From positions 295,948-359,947 of the forward strand of contig NZ_BMTV01000001.1 in assembly GCF_014649855.1 (NCBI RefSeq): a stretch of 64,000 nt of DNA, read 5' to 3'. The notes under the pieces were generated by a model that was not told where the DNA came from, searched no databases, and saw only the letters and a program-made list of their open reading frames with translations. The translations under genes were made by a program, and so were the position numbers. The first letter of the stretch is position 1, and every line of letters starts with the position of its first letter. This stretch comes from Streptomyces roseolus (lineage in GTDB: Bacteria > Actinomycetota > Actinomycetes > Streptomycetales > Streptomycetaceae). Below are positions 27,401 to 36,685 of this stretch, piece after piece.

Positions 27401-28100
27401 CCCAGGCCTCCTCGTCTCCGCCGGCCTGCGCGGCGGCCGGCTTGGTGCCGCCGGCGGCGAGGACGGTGGTGACGACGGCGTCCGCCCCGCGGAGCTCGGC
27501 GAGCAGCTCCTCCTCGGGGGCGCGCAGCGAGGCCACGTACAGCGGGAGGGCGCGGGCCCCGGCGTCCTCGATCGCGTCGCAGAGGGCGTCGACGAAGGCG
27601 GTGTTCCCGCTCATGTGGTGGGCGCGGTAGTAGAGCACGGCGACCGTCGGGCCCTCGGTGACGCGGGCGGTGCGCTCCAGCGGCCCCCAGGTGGGGGCGG
27701 CGGCCGGGGCCTCGAAGCCGTGGCCGGTGAGGAGGACGGTGTCGGAGAGGAAGCGGGCCAGCTGCTCCAGGTTGCCCGGGCCGCCGTGCGCGAGGTAGGC
27801 GTGCGCCTCGGTGGCGACGCCGATCGGCACGGTGGAGGCGGCCATCAGCTGGGCGTCGGGGGCCTGTTCGCCGCTGAGGACGACGACCGGCTTCCCGGTG
27901 GCGAGGACCGCGTCGAGGCCCTCCTGCCAGGAGCGGACGCCGCCGAGGAGGCGGACGACGACGAGCTCGGCGCCGTCGAGGAGGCCCGGGAGGTCGGCCA
28001 TCGGAAGGCGGGAGGGGTTGGCGAAGCGGTACTCCACCGGCCCCCCGGCCGCGCGGGCGCTGAGCAGGTCGGTGTCGGAGTGCGACAGCAGCAGGAGCAT
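24495..28100 (-). CDS. cobN: Cobaltochelatase subunit CobN
   Basis: 1201-aa large subunit that inserts Co2+ into hydrogenobyrinic acid a,c-diamide in the aerobic B12 pathway, with ChlI/ChlD-like or CobS/T partners (not in this window). The CobN/BchH family signature runs throughout, for example YRAHHMSGN, AYPTKHSRIGNAVGL, IAIYHDPDLPPSHHY and VHLGKHGNLEWLPGK. Length is normal for CobN. A cobalamin riboswitch precedes it. Convergent with the ABC-F gene (9 nt gap). Confidence 0.96.
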   Translation of the reverse strand: MLLLLSHSDTDLLSARAAGGPVEYRFANPSRLPMADLPGLLDGAELVVVRLLGGVRSWQEGLDAVLATGKPVVVLSGEQAPDAQLMAASTVPIGVATEAHAYLAHGGPGNLEQLARFLSDTVLLTGHGFEAPAAAPTWGPLERTARVTEGPTVAVLYYRAHHMSGNTAFVDALCDAIEDAGARALPLYVASLRAPEEELLAELRGADAVVTTVLAAGGTKPAAAQAGGDEEAWDAGALAALDVPVLQALCLTGSRANWEENDEGLSPLDAASQVAVPEFDGRLITVPFSFKEIDADGLPAYVADAERAARVAGIAVRHARLRHIPNAEKKLALVLSAYPTKHSRIGNAVGLATPASAVALLRRLIEEGYDFGPEADLPGLVSGDGDELIHALIEAGGHDQDWLTEEQLAKNPVRIPAADYKRWYAELPAELRERVEEHWGPAPGEMFLDRSRNPEGDIVLAALRRGNLLILIQPPRGFGENPIAIYHDPDLPPSHHYLAAYRWIAARAEDGGFGADAMVHLGKHGNLEWLPGKNAGLSAACGPDAALGDLPLVYPFLVNDPGEGTQAKRRVHATLVDHLVPPMARADSYGDIARLEQLLDEYAQISSMDPAKLPAIRAQIWTLIQAARLDHDLGLEERPEDDGFDDFLLHVDGWLCEVKDAQIRDGLHVLGGAPTGPERVNLVLSILRARQIWGGTQALPGLREALGLDESAATRTTADEAEAKARELVEAMEAADWAVDAVPAVAAAYGSEVHDVLRFACEQVVPRLAATTDELTHAVHALNGGFVPAGPSGSPLRGLVNVLPTGRNFYSVDPKAVPSRLAWETGQALADSLLTRYREDNGEWPTSVGLSLWGTSAMRTAGDDVAEALALLGVRPLWDEASRRVNGLEPIPLEELGRPRVDVTLRISGFFRDAFPHVIGLLDDAVRLVAGLDEPASDNYVRAHAQADLAEHGDERRATTRIFGSRPGTYGAGILQLIDSRDWRTDADLAEVYTVWGGYAYGRGLEGRPARAEMETAYKRIAVAAKNTDTREHDIADSDDYFQYHGGMVATVRALRGTAPEAYIGDSTRPETVRTRTLVEETSRVFRARVVNPRWIEAMRRHGYKGAFELAATVDYLFGYDATTGVVADWMYDKLTQEYVLDETNQAFLKEANPWALHGIAERLLEAESRGMWEKPDPETLAALRRVFLETEGDLEGSADE

Positions 28101-28149
28101 GGCGGGGCTCGGGCCTTCCTCGGGGTTGTCCGCGCCCCGGGTGGTCGAT

Positions 28150-28275
28150 GGACGGCGGGAGTTCCTGACTCACCCGTGCCGTCGCCGGTACGGGCTCACA
28201 GTGGCGGGACCGCGCCGGATTCTCACCGGGCTTCCTCCCCGGGGCCCTGGGACCCCATGCCGATCTGCATAGTAA
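28150..28275 (-). promoter_or_regulatory. Cobalamin riboswitch upstream of cobN
   Basis: On the minus strand the leader contains the conserved GGTGAGAATCCGG segment, the B12 box GCCACTGTGAGCC (about 28193-28206) and the downstream GAGTCAGGAACTC loop (about 28159-28171), in the right order. It should shut down cobN expression when adenosylcobalamin is abundant. Confidence 0.93.
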
Positions 28276-28364
28276 GGCGTGCCGTCGGCGGGCCGGAGGG
28301 GGCCGGGGAGTCGGCCGGATCACACTCGGTGGCCGCCCGGTTCCCCGTGGGTATGCTCGCCGCC

Positions 28365-29723
28365 ATGCCGCCGACCCCGACCACCCCGCCCGAACCGGGC
28401 GAAGCGCCGATAAGGGACCGTGGCGACGCGTGCCCGGGGGCGCTCCGGCTGCACGCCGCCGCCGACGGGCTCCTCGCCCGACTCCGCCTGCCCGCAGGAA
28501 GATTGACGCCCCGTCAGGCCATGATCCTGGCCGACGCGGCGGAGGAGACGGGCGACGGCAGCCTCTCCGTCACCTCGCGCGGCAACGCCGAGCTGCGCGG
28601 CCTGCGCGACGGCTGCGGCGCCGGTCTCGCCGCGCTCCTCGCCGACGCGGGCCTGCTGCCCTCCCCCACCCACGAGCGGGTCCGGAACATCGTCGCCTCC
28701 CCGGCCGCCGGACTCGACGGACTCGGCCACGCCGACGTGCAGTTGTGGGCCCGCGCCCTGGACGCCGCGCTCTGCGCGGAGCCCCGCGCGGCGGCCCTCT
28801 CCGGCCGCTTCCTCTTCGCCCTCGACGACGGCCGCGGCGACGTCGCCGGCCTCGGCGGCGATGTGACCTTGATCGCAGCGCCGGACGGTGCCGCCCTCCT
28901 GACGGCGGGCACGGAAACCTTCCGCCTGGCGGCCCCCGGTCCCGGAACCGCCGCCGACGGGCCCCCCGCCGGAACCGACGCCGCCGACGCCGGGGCCCCG
29001 GCCGAGCCCGGCACCGCCACCGCCACCGCCGGAACCCCGGCCGGAACGGCCGCCGGAACCACCGCCACCGTCGTCCGCGCCGCCCTCGCCTGCGCCCTCG
29101 CCTTCCTGGACGCCGCCGAGGCCGCCGGGACCGGGGCCTGGCGGCCGCGCGAGCTCCCGGCCGGGCAGCGTCCGGACTGGGCCGGTGCCCTGTCCCGTGC
29201 GGCGGTCACCGCGGAGCCCGTACCCTCCTTCTCCCCTCCCCCGGCACCGCCGCCGCCCGCACCCGGCCCGCTCGGCGACCACGCCCTGCACGTCCTCGCC
29301 CCCCTCGGCCGGCTGACCGCCGCCCGGCTGCGGGCGCTCGCCGAGGGCGCGGACGAGGTGCGGCTCACCCCGTGGCGCGGGGCCGTCGTGGTGGGCCCGT
29401 CCGCGGACCGGCTCCCCGCGCTCGCCGCGCACGGCCTGGTCACCGACCCGGCCGACGCCCGCACCGGCGTCACCGCCTGCACCGGCACACCCGGCTGCGC
29501 CAAGTCCCTCGCCGACGTGCGGGCGGACGCGGCGCGCGCGCCCGGCGGGCCGCTGCCCGTGCACTACTCCGGCTGCGAGCGCCGCTGCGGGCATCCGCAC
29601 GGCACCCGGATCGAGGTCACCGCCCTCGACCCCGACACGTATCTGCTGGACGGCGTCCCCGTCCCCCGTACCGCCCTGGCCGAGGCCGTCGCGGCGGCCC
29701 GTACGAAACCGATGGAGAGCTGA
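28365..29723 (+). CDS. cobG: Precorrin-3B synthase CobG
   Basis: Oxygen-dependent monooxygenase (sulfite/nitrite reductase-like, 4Fe-4S) converting precorrin-3A to precorrin-3B. It has two ferredoxin-like halves; the cluster cysteines are CTGTPGC and YSGCERRC near residues 375-415. A ~45-residue Ala/Gly/Thr/Pro-rich insertion (~200-245) separates the halves. No clear RBS; an ATG at 28353 in frame is the alternative start. Divergent from cobN, and 2 nt before cobH. Confidence 0.9.
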   Translation: MPPTPTTPPEPGEAPIRDRGDACPGALRLHAAADGLLARLRLPAGRLTPRQAMILADAAEETGDGSLSVTSRGNAELRGLRDGCGAGLAALLADAGLLPSPTHERVRNIVASPAAGLDGLGHADVQLWARALDAALCAEPRAAALSGRFLFALDDGRGDVAGLGGDVTLIAAPDGAALLTAGTETFRLAAPGPGTAADGPPAGTDAADAGAPAEPGTATATAGTPAGTAAGTTATVVRAALACALAFLDAAEAAGTGAWRPRELPAGQRPDWAGALSRAAVTAEPVPSFSPPPAPPPPAPGPLGDHALHVLAPLGRLTAARLRALAEGADEVRLTPWRGAVVVGPSADRLPALAAHGLVTDPADARTGVTACTGTPGCAKSLADVRADAARAPGGPLPVHYSGCERRCGHPHGTRIEVTALDPDTYLLDGVPVPRTALAEAVAAARTKPMES

Positions 29724-29725
29724 GG

Positions 29726-30361
29726 ATGTACGAGTACGAGAAGGACGGCGCCGAGATCTACCGCCGCTCCTTCGCCACGATCCGCGCCGAGGCCGACCTC
29801 GGCGGGCTGCCCGGCGACCTCGCCACGGTCGCCGTCCGCATGATCCACGCCTGCGGCATGACGGACCTCGTCCGGGACATCGCGTACTCCCCCGGGGTCG
29901 TCGCGAGCGCCCGCGCCGCCCTCCGGGCCGGCGCCCCCATCCTCTGCGACGCGCAGATGGTCGCCTCCGGCGTCACCCGCAAGCGGCTGCCCGCCGACAA
30001 CGACGTGCTGTGCGCGCTCTCCGACCCGGCCGTGCCCGCCCTCGCCGCCGAACTGGGCACCACCCGCTCCGCCGCCGCCCTCGAACTGTGGCGGGACCGC
30101 CTCGAAGGTTCCGTCGTCGCCATCGGCAACGCCCCCACCGCCCTCTTCCACCTCCTGGAGATGATCGCGAAGGGCGCGCCGAAGCCGGCCGCCGTCCTCG
30201 GCATCCCCGTCGGCTTCATCGGCGCCGCCGAGTCCAAGGACGCCCTCGCCGCCAACGAGCTCGGCCTCGACTACCTGGTGGTCCGCGGCCGGCGCGGCGG
30301 CAGCGCGATGACCGCCGCCGCCCTCAACGCCCTCGCGCACGAACCGGAGATCCAGGCATGA
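29726..30361 (+). CDS. cobH: Precorrin-8X methylmutase CobH
   Basis: 211-aa enzyme moving the C11 methyl to C12 to give hydrogenobyrinic acid. Diagnostic stretches are [11 protein letters not shown] (catalytic His near residue 40), [29 protein letters not shown] and [13 protein letters not shown]. Starts 2 nt after cobG and overlaps cobIJ by 4 nt (ATGA). Confidence 0.96.
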   Translation: MYEYEKDGAEIYRRSFATIRAEADLGGLPGDLATVAVRMIHACGMTDLVRDIAYSPGVVASARAALRAGAPILCDAQMVASGVTRKRLPADNDVLCALSDPAVPALAAELGTTRSAAALELWRDRLEGSVVAIGNAPTALFHLLEMIAKGAPKPAAVLGIPVGFIGAAESKDALAANELGLDYLVVRGRRGGSAMTAAALNALAHEPEIQA

Positions 30362-31851
30362 GCACCGTGACCGGCAAGCTGTACGGCGTCGGCCTGGGTC
30401 CCGGCGACCCGGAGCTGCTCACCCTCGCCGCCGTGCGGGCGATCGCCGAGGCCGACGTCGTCGCCTACCACTCGGCCCGCCACGGCCGTTCGATAGCGCG
30501 CTCCATCGCCGCCGCGCACATCCGCGAGGACCACGTCGAGGAGCGGCTGATGTATCCGCTCACCGTGGAGACCACCGACCACCCCGGCGGCTACCGGGGC
30601 GCCCTCGACGACTTCTACGAGGAGGCCGCGGCCCGGCTCGCCGCCCACCTCGACGCGGGCCGCACGGTCGCCGTCCTCGCCGAGGGCGACCCGCTGTTCT
30701 ACGGCTCCTACCAGCACATGCACAAGCGGCTCGCGGACCGGTACGACACCACCGTCATCCCCGGCGTCACCTCCGTCAGCGCCGCCGCCGCCCGGCTCGG
30801 CGAGCCGCTGTGCGAGGCCGAGGAGGTCCTCACGATCATCCCCGGCACCCTGCCGGAGGACGAGCTGACGGCCCGCCTCGCGGGCACCGACTCGGCGGTC
30901 GTGATGAAGCTCGGCCGCACCTTCCCCGCCGTGCGGCGCGCCCTGGAGCGGGCGGGCCGCCTGGAGGACGCGCGCTACGTGGAGCGGGCGTTCATGGCGG
31001 GCGAGCGGACGGAGCACCTGGCGGACGTGGACCCGTCGACGGTCCCGTACTTCTCCGTCGCCGTGCTGCCCTCCCGCATCGACCGGGCCAACCCCGTGCG
31101 GGAGACGGGCGAGGTCACCGTCGTCGGCACCGGCCCGGCCGGGGCCCCCTGGCTGACGCCCGAGTCGCGCGGCGCGCTCGTCAACGCCGACGTGCTCGTC
31201 GGCTACACCACCTACCTCGACCGGGTCCCGGCCCTGCGCCCCGGCCAGATCCGGCACGGCTCCGACAACAAGGTCGAGTCGGAGCGGGCCGAGTTCGCCC
31301 TGGACCTGGCCCGCCGCGGCCACAAGGTCGCGGTCGTCTCCGGCGGCGACCCCGGCGTCTTCGCCATGGCGACGGCCGTCCTGGAGGTCGCCAGCGAGCC
31401 GGCGTACGCGGACGTGCCCGTACGGGTGCTGCCCGGGGTGACCGCCGCCAACGCCGCCGCCGCGGCGGCCGGCGCCCCCCTCGGCCACGACTACGCGACG
31501 ATCTCCCTCTCGGACCGCCTCAAGCCCTGGGACGTCATCGCGACCCGCCTGCGCGCGGCGGCGGAGGCCGACCTGGTCATCGCCCTCTACAACCCCGGCT
31601 CCAAGTCCCGCACCCACCAGGTGGCCGCCGCCCGCGACCTCCTCCTGGAACTCCGCTCCCCCGACACCCCCGTGGTCGTCGCCCGCGACGTCGGCGGCCC
31701 GGAGCAGTCCGTCCGCGTCCTCACCCTGAAGACCCTGGACCCCTCCGAGGTCGACATGCGCACCCTCCTCCTGATCGGCTCCTCCCAGACCCGCGCCGTC
31801 GAACGCGGCGACGGCCGCACGATCACCTGGACCCCGAGGCGCTACGGCTGA
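30358..31851 (+). CDS. cobIJ: CobI-CobJ fusion: precorrin-2 C20- and precorrin-3B C17-methyltransferase
   Basis: 497-aa bifunctional SAM enzyme. Residues 1-~245 are CobI-like ([43 protein letters not shown]). Residues ~250-497 are CobJ-like ([55 protein letters not shown]). Fused CobIJ is common in actinobacteria. Last of the cobG-cobH-cobIJ operon. Confidence 0.95.
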   Translation: MSTVTGKLYGVGLGPGDPELLTLAAVRAIAEADVVAYHSARHGRSIARSIAAAHIREDHVEERLMYPLTVETTDHPGGYRGALDDFYEEAAARLAAHLDAGRTVAVLAEGDPLFYGSYQHMHKRLADRYDTTVIPGVTSVSAAAARLGEPLCEAEEVLTIIPGTLPEDELTARLAGTDSAVVMKLGRTFPAVRRALERAGRLEDARYVERAFMAGERTEHLADVDPSTVPYFSVAVLPSRIDRANPVRETGEVTVVGTGPAGAPWLTPESRGALVNADVLVGYTTYLDRVPALRPGQIRHGSDNKVESERAEFALDLARRGHKVAVVSGGDPGVFAMATAVLEVASEPAYADVPVRVLPGVTAANAAAAAAGAPLGHDYATISLSDRLKPWDVIATRLRAAAEADLVIALYNPGSKSRTHQVAAARDLLLELRSPDTPVVVARDVGGPEQSVRVLTLKTLDPSEVDMRTLLLIGSSQTRAVERGDGRTITWTPRRYG

Positions 31852-31885
31852 GCGTCCCGGCCCCCTCGCCGTCCGGCGGCTCCCC

Positions 31886-32611
31886 TCAGCGGGAGAGCGC
31901 CCACTCCGCCGCCCGCTCCGGTGAGGCCACCGTCGGCACGCCCTCCGGGACCGGCGGGCGGCGGACGACGACGACCGGGATGCCGGCCTCGCGGGCGGCG
32001 GTGAGCTTGGGGGCGGTGGCGGCGGCGCCGGAGTCCTTCGTGACGAGCACGTCGACGCGGTGACGGGCGATCAGTTCCCTTTCGCCGTCGAGGGTGAACG
32101 GGCCACGGTCCAGGAGGACTTCGGTCCGCGCGGGCATCGGGGCGTCCGGCGCGTCCACCGACCGCACGAGGAACCACTCGGGGCGGTCGGCGAAGGCGGC
32201 GAGCCCCATCCGGCCGGTGGTGAGGAACACCCGGTCGCCCAGCCCGTCGAGGGCCGCGGCCGCCTCCTCCAGGGACGCCACGTCGCGCCAGTCGTCGCCG
32301 TCCCCCGGGACCCACCCGGGGCGGCGCAGCGCCAGCAGGGGAACATGGGCGGTGGCGGCCGCCCGGGCCGCGTGGAAGCTGATCCGCTCGGCGAAGGGAT
32401 GGGTGGCGTCGATGACCGCGTCCACGGCGTGCTCCCGCACCCACGCCGCCAGCCCCCCGGCGCCGCCGAAGCCGCCGATCCGCACCTCTCCGGCGGGCAG
32501 CCGGGGCGCCGCGACCCGCCCGGCGAGGGAGCTGGTCACCCGCGTGCGGGGGTGCAGCAGCCCGGCCAGGACGCGGGCCTCGGTCGTCCCCCCGAGAATG
32601 AGTACGTGCAT
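31886..32611 (-). CDS. cobK: Precorrin-6A reductase CobK
   Basis: 241-aa NADPH-dependent reductase acting on the macrocycle. LILGGTTEARVLAGLL begins the chain; IDATHPFAERIS and DVLVTKDSGAAATAPKLTAAREAGIPVVVV are family signatures. The ATG faces the cbiD GTG only 12 bp away. Convergent with cobIJ. Confidence 0.95.
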   Translation of the reverse strand: MHVLILGGTTEARVLAGLLHPRTRVTSSLAGRVAAPRLPAGEVRIGGFGGAGGLAAWVREHAVDAVIDATHPFAERISFHAARAAATAHVPLLALRRPGWVPGDGDDWRDVASLEEAAAALDGLGDRVFLTTGRMGLAAFADRPEWFLVRSVDAPDAPMPARTEVLLDRGPFTLDGERELIARHRVDVLVTKDSGAAATAPKLTAAREAGIPVVVVRRPPVPEGVPTVASPERAAEWALSR

Positions 32612-32623
32612 AGGAGCCCCTTC

Positions 32624-33742
32624 GTGAGTACCGGCGGCGGGCGCGAGGCCCAACTCAAGCACACCGGTCTGCGGCCCGGCTGGACGACCGGCGCGTGCGC
32701 GACGGCGGCGACGACGGCCGCGTACACGGCGCTGCTCACCGGCGACTTCCCGGACCCGGTGACGATCACCCTGCCGAAGGGGCAGACGCCGTCGTTCGCG
32801 CTCACGGCCGAGTCGCTGACGGCGGGCGCGGCGATGGCGGCGGTGGTGAAGGACGCGGGCGACGACCCGGACGTCACGCACGGCGCGGTGGTCCGCGCGA
32901 CGGTGCGGCTCCTGCCGCCGGGCTCCGGCGTCGTGTTCCGCGCGGGCGAGGGCGTCGGCACGGTCACCCTGCCGGGCCTGCCCCTGGAGGTCGGCGAACC
33001 GGCGATCAACCCGGTGCCGCGGCGGCTGATGCGGGAGCACGTGGCGGAGGTGGCGGCGGCGCACGGCGCCCCCGGGGACGTCGAGATCACGATCTCGATC
33101 GACGACGGCGCCGAGATCGCCCGCTCCACCTGGAACCCGCGCATCGGCATCCTCGGCGGCCTGTCGGTCCTCGGCACGACCGGCGTCGTCGTCCCCTACT
33201 CGTGCTCGGCGTGGATCGACTCCATCCGCCGGGGCGTCGACGTGGCCCGCGCGGGCGGCCTCACGCACGTCGCCGGCTGTACGGGCTCCACCTCGGAGCG
33301 CACGGTGACGGAGCTGTACGACCTGCCGGAGATCGCCCTCCTCGACATGGGCGACTTCGCCGGCGCCGTCCTGAAGTACGTCCGCCGCCACCCCGTCGAC
33401 CGCCTCACCGTCTGCGGCGGCTTCGCGAAGCTCTCCAAGCTGGCCGCCGGCCATCTGGACCTGCACTCGGCCCGCTCCCAGGTCGACAAGGGCTTCCTGG
33501 CGGACCTGGCCCGCGAGGCCGGCGCGTCCGAGGCCCTGGCGGCGGAGGTCGCCGCCGCCAACACGGGCCTGGCCGCCCTGCGGCTCTGCGAGGCGGCCGG
33601 CGTCCCCCTCGGCGACCTGGTGGCCGCCCGCGCCCGCGACGAGGCCCTCACGGTCCTGCGCGGCGCCCCGGTCACCGTCGACGTGGTCTGCATCGACCGC
33701 GCGGGCGCCGTGGTGGGGCGTGCGGAGCCGGCGGGACCGTAG
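32624..33742 (+). CDS. cbiD: Cobalt-precorrin-5B C1-methyltransferase CbiD
   Basis: 372-aa enzyme with LRPGWTTGACATAATTAAY at the N-terminus, NPRIGILGGLSVLGTTGVVVPYSCSAW and LTVCGGFAKLSKLAAGHLDLHS. The GTG start is chosen by AGGAG 8 nt upstream, and no nearer ATG fits. CbiD belongs to the anaerobic route by name, but replaces CobF in many actinobacterial mosaics. Confidence 0.95.
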   Translation: MSTGGGREAQLKHTGLRPGWTTGACATAATTAAYTALLTGDFPDPVTITLPKGQTPSFALTAESLTAGAAMAAVVKDAGDDPDVTHGAVVRATVRLLPPGSGVVFRAGEGVGTVTLPGLPLEVGEPAINPVPRRLMREHVAEVAAAHGAPGDVEITISIDDGAEIARSTWNPRIGILGGLSVLGTTGVVVPYSCSAWIDSIRRGVDVARAGGLTHVAGCTGSTSERTVTELYDLPEIALLDMGDFAGAVLKYVRRHPVDRLTVCGGFAKLSKLAAGHLDLHSARSQVDKGFLADLAREAGASEALAAEVAAANTGLAALRLCEAAGVPLGDLVAARARDEALTVLRGAPVTVDVVCIDRAGAVVGRAEPAGP

Positions 33743-33754
33743 TCCGGCGTCCGG

Positions 33755-34438
33755 TCAGGCGGCCGCCGTCGGGTAGCCGATCTCCGTGACGTCCTCGGCC
33801 AGGTCGGCGAGGTCCACGCCGGGGTGGAGGACGGAGACGAGCTCCCGGGTGAGCGGGCGCAGGGCGAGGACGTGGCGGACGGCGTCGAGGTCGACGGGGG
33901 TCTCGTAGTACTCCGAGGCCCATGCCGCGTACGCCTCGGGGGTGCGGTCCAGGAGCAGGCGGAGGAGGCCGTGGGAGCCGTCCGGGTCCGGGTGGCCGTC
34001 CAGGTCGGGGAAGGCGACGGGGCCGGTGTGCCAGGCGGTGTCCGCGGCCTCGCGCCACAGGCAGGCGGTGGTGACGTGGACGTCGTCCTCGTCGAGGAAG
34101 GCGGGCTCCGTCAGGTACTCCCGGAAGGCGTCCGGGACACCGTCGAGCACGCCGGGCCAGGTCGCTCCGTCCGCGAGGGGCCCGTACGGGCTCAGCGGCG
34201 ACTCGTGGTCGAAGACGCGGGCGAAGGCCCCCGCCGGGGAGAGGACGATCGTGTACTCGCCGCCCTGGCCGTCCTTCATCGACGCCAGCTGCTCGGTCCC
34301 GGACCAATGGGCGTCGAAGGAGTAGTACCGGCCCTCCCACGCGGGGCTCAGCACGGCGTCCAGCATCGCGAGGCCCCGGGAGTGGTCGCGCAGTTCCTCG
34401 ATGCCCGGCAGCGCCCGGGCCACGTCGTAGACGGTCAT
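33755..34438 (-). CDS. Uncharacterised conserved protein
   Basis: 227-aa acidic cytoplasmic protein. No family name recognised. Trp, Tyr and His are abundant; segments such as YYSFDAHWSGTEQLASMKDGQGGEYTIVLSP suggest a beta-rich globular domain. Lies between cbiD and the bL37 micro-ORF; its place inside the B12 cluster may be accidental. Confidence 0.7.
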   Translation of the reverse strand: MTVYDVARALPGIEELRDHSRGLAMLDAVLSPAWEGRYYSFDAHWSGTEQLASMKDGQGGEYTIVLSPAGAFARVFDHESPLSPYGPLADGATWPGVLDGVPDAFREYLTEPAFLDEDDVHVTTACLWREAADTAWHTGPVAFPDLDGHPDPDGSHGLLRLLLDRTPEAYAAWASEYYETPVDLDAVRHVLALRPLTRELVSVLHPGVDLADLAEDVTEIGYPTAAA

Positions 34439-34528
34439 GGGCCCATTCAAGTGGACGGCACCGACGTGCGGAGCCCCGCCCCCGAACCTACGCTGGCCAC
34501 GACGCAACCCCGCGAGAGAGGGAGTCCC

Positions 34529-34603
34529 ATGGCGAAGCGCGGCAACAAGAAGCGGGCCCGCAAGAAGAAGAAGGCGAACCACGGCAAGCGGCCCAACGCC
34601 TGA
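34529..34603 (+). CDS. 24-aa ribosomal protein bL37-like peptide
   Basis: A 24-residue, extremely basic peptide beginning MAKRGNKKRARKKKK and ending in NHGKRPNA. Nearly identical in plan to the short bL37 subunit seen in mycobacterial 50S structures. GAGAGAGGGAG lies upstream of the ATG. It should bind 23S rRNA in the large subunit. Easily missed by gene finders because of its length. Confidence 0.8.
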   Translation: MAKRGNKKRARKKKKANHGKRPNA

Positions 34604-34653
34604 GCCGTGGCGAGGACGGGGGCCGGGCCGCTACGGGCCCGGCCTCCGGTGCG

Positions 34654-35403
34654 TCAGCAGGTGTGGCGGTCGCGGGCCGGGTCGTAGAGGTGGCTGTCGC
34701 GGAACTCGGAGGCGGCGAGCGTGCGGCCGACGACGATGACGGCCGTCCTGGTGACGCCGGCCTCCTTCACCTGGCCGGCGATGTCCTCCAGGGTGCCGCG
34801 CAGGACCAGCTCGTCGGGGCGGCTGGCCATGGCGACGACGGCCGCCGGGCAGTCGGCGCCGTAGTGGGGGACGAGTTCGGAGACGATCCGGTCCACGTAG
34901 CGGGCGCCGAGGTGGAGGACGAGCAGGGCACCGCTGCGGCCGAGGGTGGCGAGGTCCTCGCCCTCCGGCATGGGGGTGGCCTGCTGGGCGACGCGGGTGA
35001 GGATGACCGTCTGGCCGACCGTGGGGACGGTCAGCTCGCGCTTGAGGGCGGCCGCGGCGGCGGCGAAGGCCGGGACGCCGGGCACGACCTCGTAGGGGAT
35101 GCCGGCCGCGTCGAGCCGGCGCATCTGCTCGGCCATGGCGGAGAAGACGGACGGGTCGCCGGAGTGGAGCCGGGCCACGTCCTGGCCGGCCTCGTGGGCG
35201 GCGGTGATCTCGGCGACGATCTCGTCCAGGTGCATCTTCGCCGTGTCGACGAGCTTCGCGCCGGGCGGGCACTCGGCGAGGAGCTCGGCGGGGACGAGGG
35301 AGCCGGCGTAGAGGCAGACCCCGCAGGCCGCGAGGGTGCGGGCGCCGCGCACGGTGATGAGGTCGGCGGCGCCGGGGCCCGCGCCGATGAAGTAGACGGT
35401 CAT
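34654..35403 (-). CDS. cobM: Precorrin-4 C11-methyltransferase CobM
   Basis: 249-aa SAM methyltransferase. VYFIGAGPGAADLITVRG, LHSGDPSVFSAMAEQ and VPGVPAFAAAAAALKRELTVP are signatures of CobM/CbiF. The ATG overlaps the cobL stop by 4 nt. Confidence 0.95.
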   Translation of the reverse strand: MTVYFIGAGPGAADLITVRGARTLAACGVCLYAGSLVPAELLAECPPGAKLVDTAKMHLDEIVAEITAAHEAGQDVARLHSGDPSVFSAMAEQMRRLDAAGIPYEVVPGVPAFAAAAAALKRELTVPTVGQTVILTRVAQQATPMPEGEDLATLGRSGALLVLHLGARYVDRIVSELVPHYGADCPAAVVAMASRPDELVLRGTLEDIAGQVKEAGVTRTAVIVVGRTLAASEFRDSHLYDPARDRHTC

Positions 35404-36632
35404 GCCTCTGGAGAACCCTTCGTTACGGACCATTGCGTGACGGGCATCGCCGTGCGCCAGCCGGTGAAGCCGCCGACGGGCACGGCGGCGGAGACCGCGA
35501 GCCGGACGAGTTCGCCGCCGTGGCGGCGGTGGCGGTCGGCGAGCAGCGCCTCGGATTCGAGCGTCACGGTGTTGGCGACGAGCCGGCCGCCGGCGGGGAG
35601 CGCGTCCCAGCAGGCGTCGAGCAGGCCGGGGACGGTGAGCCCGCCGCCGATGAAGACGGCGTCGGGGACGGGGAGGCCGGCGAGCGCGGCGGGGGCCGGG
35701 CCGGTGACGACGCGGAGGGCGGGCACGCCGAGGGCGGCGGCGTTGCGGGTGATGCGGGCGGCCCGTTCGGGGGCGCGCTCGACGGCGATCGCCCGGCAGT
35801 CGCGGTGGGTCCGCATCCACTCGATGCCGATGGAGCCGGAGCCGCCGCCGACGTCCCAGAGGAGTTCGCCGGGGGCGGGCGCGAGGGCGGCGAGCGTGGC
35901 GGCGCGGACGTACCGCTTGGTGAGCTGCCCGTCGTGCTCGTAGGCCTCGTCGGGCAGGCCGGGCGCGGCACCGAGGCGGAGGGTCCCGGGGTCGCGGACG
36001 CAATCGAGGGCGAGGACGTGGAGGGCGTCGGTGCGGGCGTGCGGCCAGTCGGCGGCGGTGGCGTCGAGGAGCCGCTCGGCGGGGCCGCCGAGCTGTTCGA
36101 GGACCCGGATCCTGGTGCCGCCCCAGCCGGCCTCGCGGAGCAGCGCGGCGACCCGCGCGGGGGTCTCGGGGCCCTCGCCGAGGAGGAGGAGCCGGCGGCC
36201 GGGGTGGAGGGCGGCGCGCAGGGCGTCGAGGGGACGGGCGACGAGCGAGAGGGTCTCGACGGCCTCCAGCGGCCAGCCGAGCCGGGCGCAGGCGTAGGAG
36301 ACGGAGGAGGGGTGCGGGTGGACGTCGAGCGCGGGCGCCGGGTCGCCGGCGGCCTCGGCGAGGGTGCGGGCGATGCCGTGGAAGGAGGGGTCGCCGCTGG
36401 CGAGGACGGCGATCGCGCGGCCCGCGTGGGCGGCGAGCAGGCCGGGGACGGCGGGGCGGAGCGGGGAGGGCCAGGCGATCCGCTCGCCGGGGCAGTCGGC
36501 GGCGGGGAGGAGGTCGAGCTGGCGGGGCCCGCCGATGAGCACCTCGGCGGCGCGCAGGGGGCGGCGGGAGCTCTCGGGGAGCCCGTCCCAGCCGTCCGCG
36601 CCGATTCCGACGACCGATATCGCACCGTTCAC
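35400..36632 (-). CDS. cobL: Precorrin-6Y C5,15-methyltransferase (decarboxylating) CobL
   Basis: 410-aa fusion of a tetrapyrrole-methylase half (1-~200, SVVGIGADGWDGL, ASGDPSFHGIARTL) and a CbiT-like Rossmann methyltransferase half (~215-400, LLWDVGGGSGSIGIEWMR, VFIGGGL). GTG start at 36632 with no clear RBS. A TAGAGT hexamer (minus strand, 36640-36645) with TTGGGG 16 bp upstream suggests a promoter giving a nearly leaderless transcript (weak inference). Lies right after the tnpB remnant. Confidence 0.93.
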   Translation of the reverse strand: MNGAISVVGIGADGWDGLPESSRRPLRAAEVLIGGPRQLDLLPAADCPGERIAWPSPLRPAVPGLLAAHAGRAIAVLASGDPSFHGIARTLAEAAGDPAPALDVHPHPSSVSYACARLGWPLEAVETLSLVARPLDALRAALHPGRRLLLLGEGPETPARVAALLREAGWGGTRIRVLEQLGGPAERLLDATAADWPHARTDALHVLALDCVRDPGTLRLGAAPGLPDEAYEHDGQLTKRYVRAATLAALAPAPGELLWDVGGGSGSIGIEWMRTHRDCRAIAVERAPERAARITRNAAALGVPALRVVTGPAPAALAGLPVPDAVFIGGGLTVPGLLDACWDALPAGGRLVANTVTLESEALLADRHRRHGGELVRLAVSAAVPVGGFTGWRTAMPVTQWSVTKGSPEA

Positions 36633-36685
36633 GTCGGCGACTCTACTTGACTGCTCCCCTCCCCCAAGAGGAGGGAATTTCTGGC

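Noticed and set aside
24627..28352. Very long plus-strand open frame opposite cobN leading into cobG
   Set aside because: Antisense of cobN, with low-complexity Val/Gly/Arg composition; only the part after 28353 is cobG.
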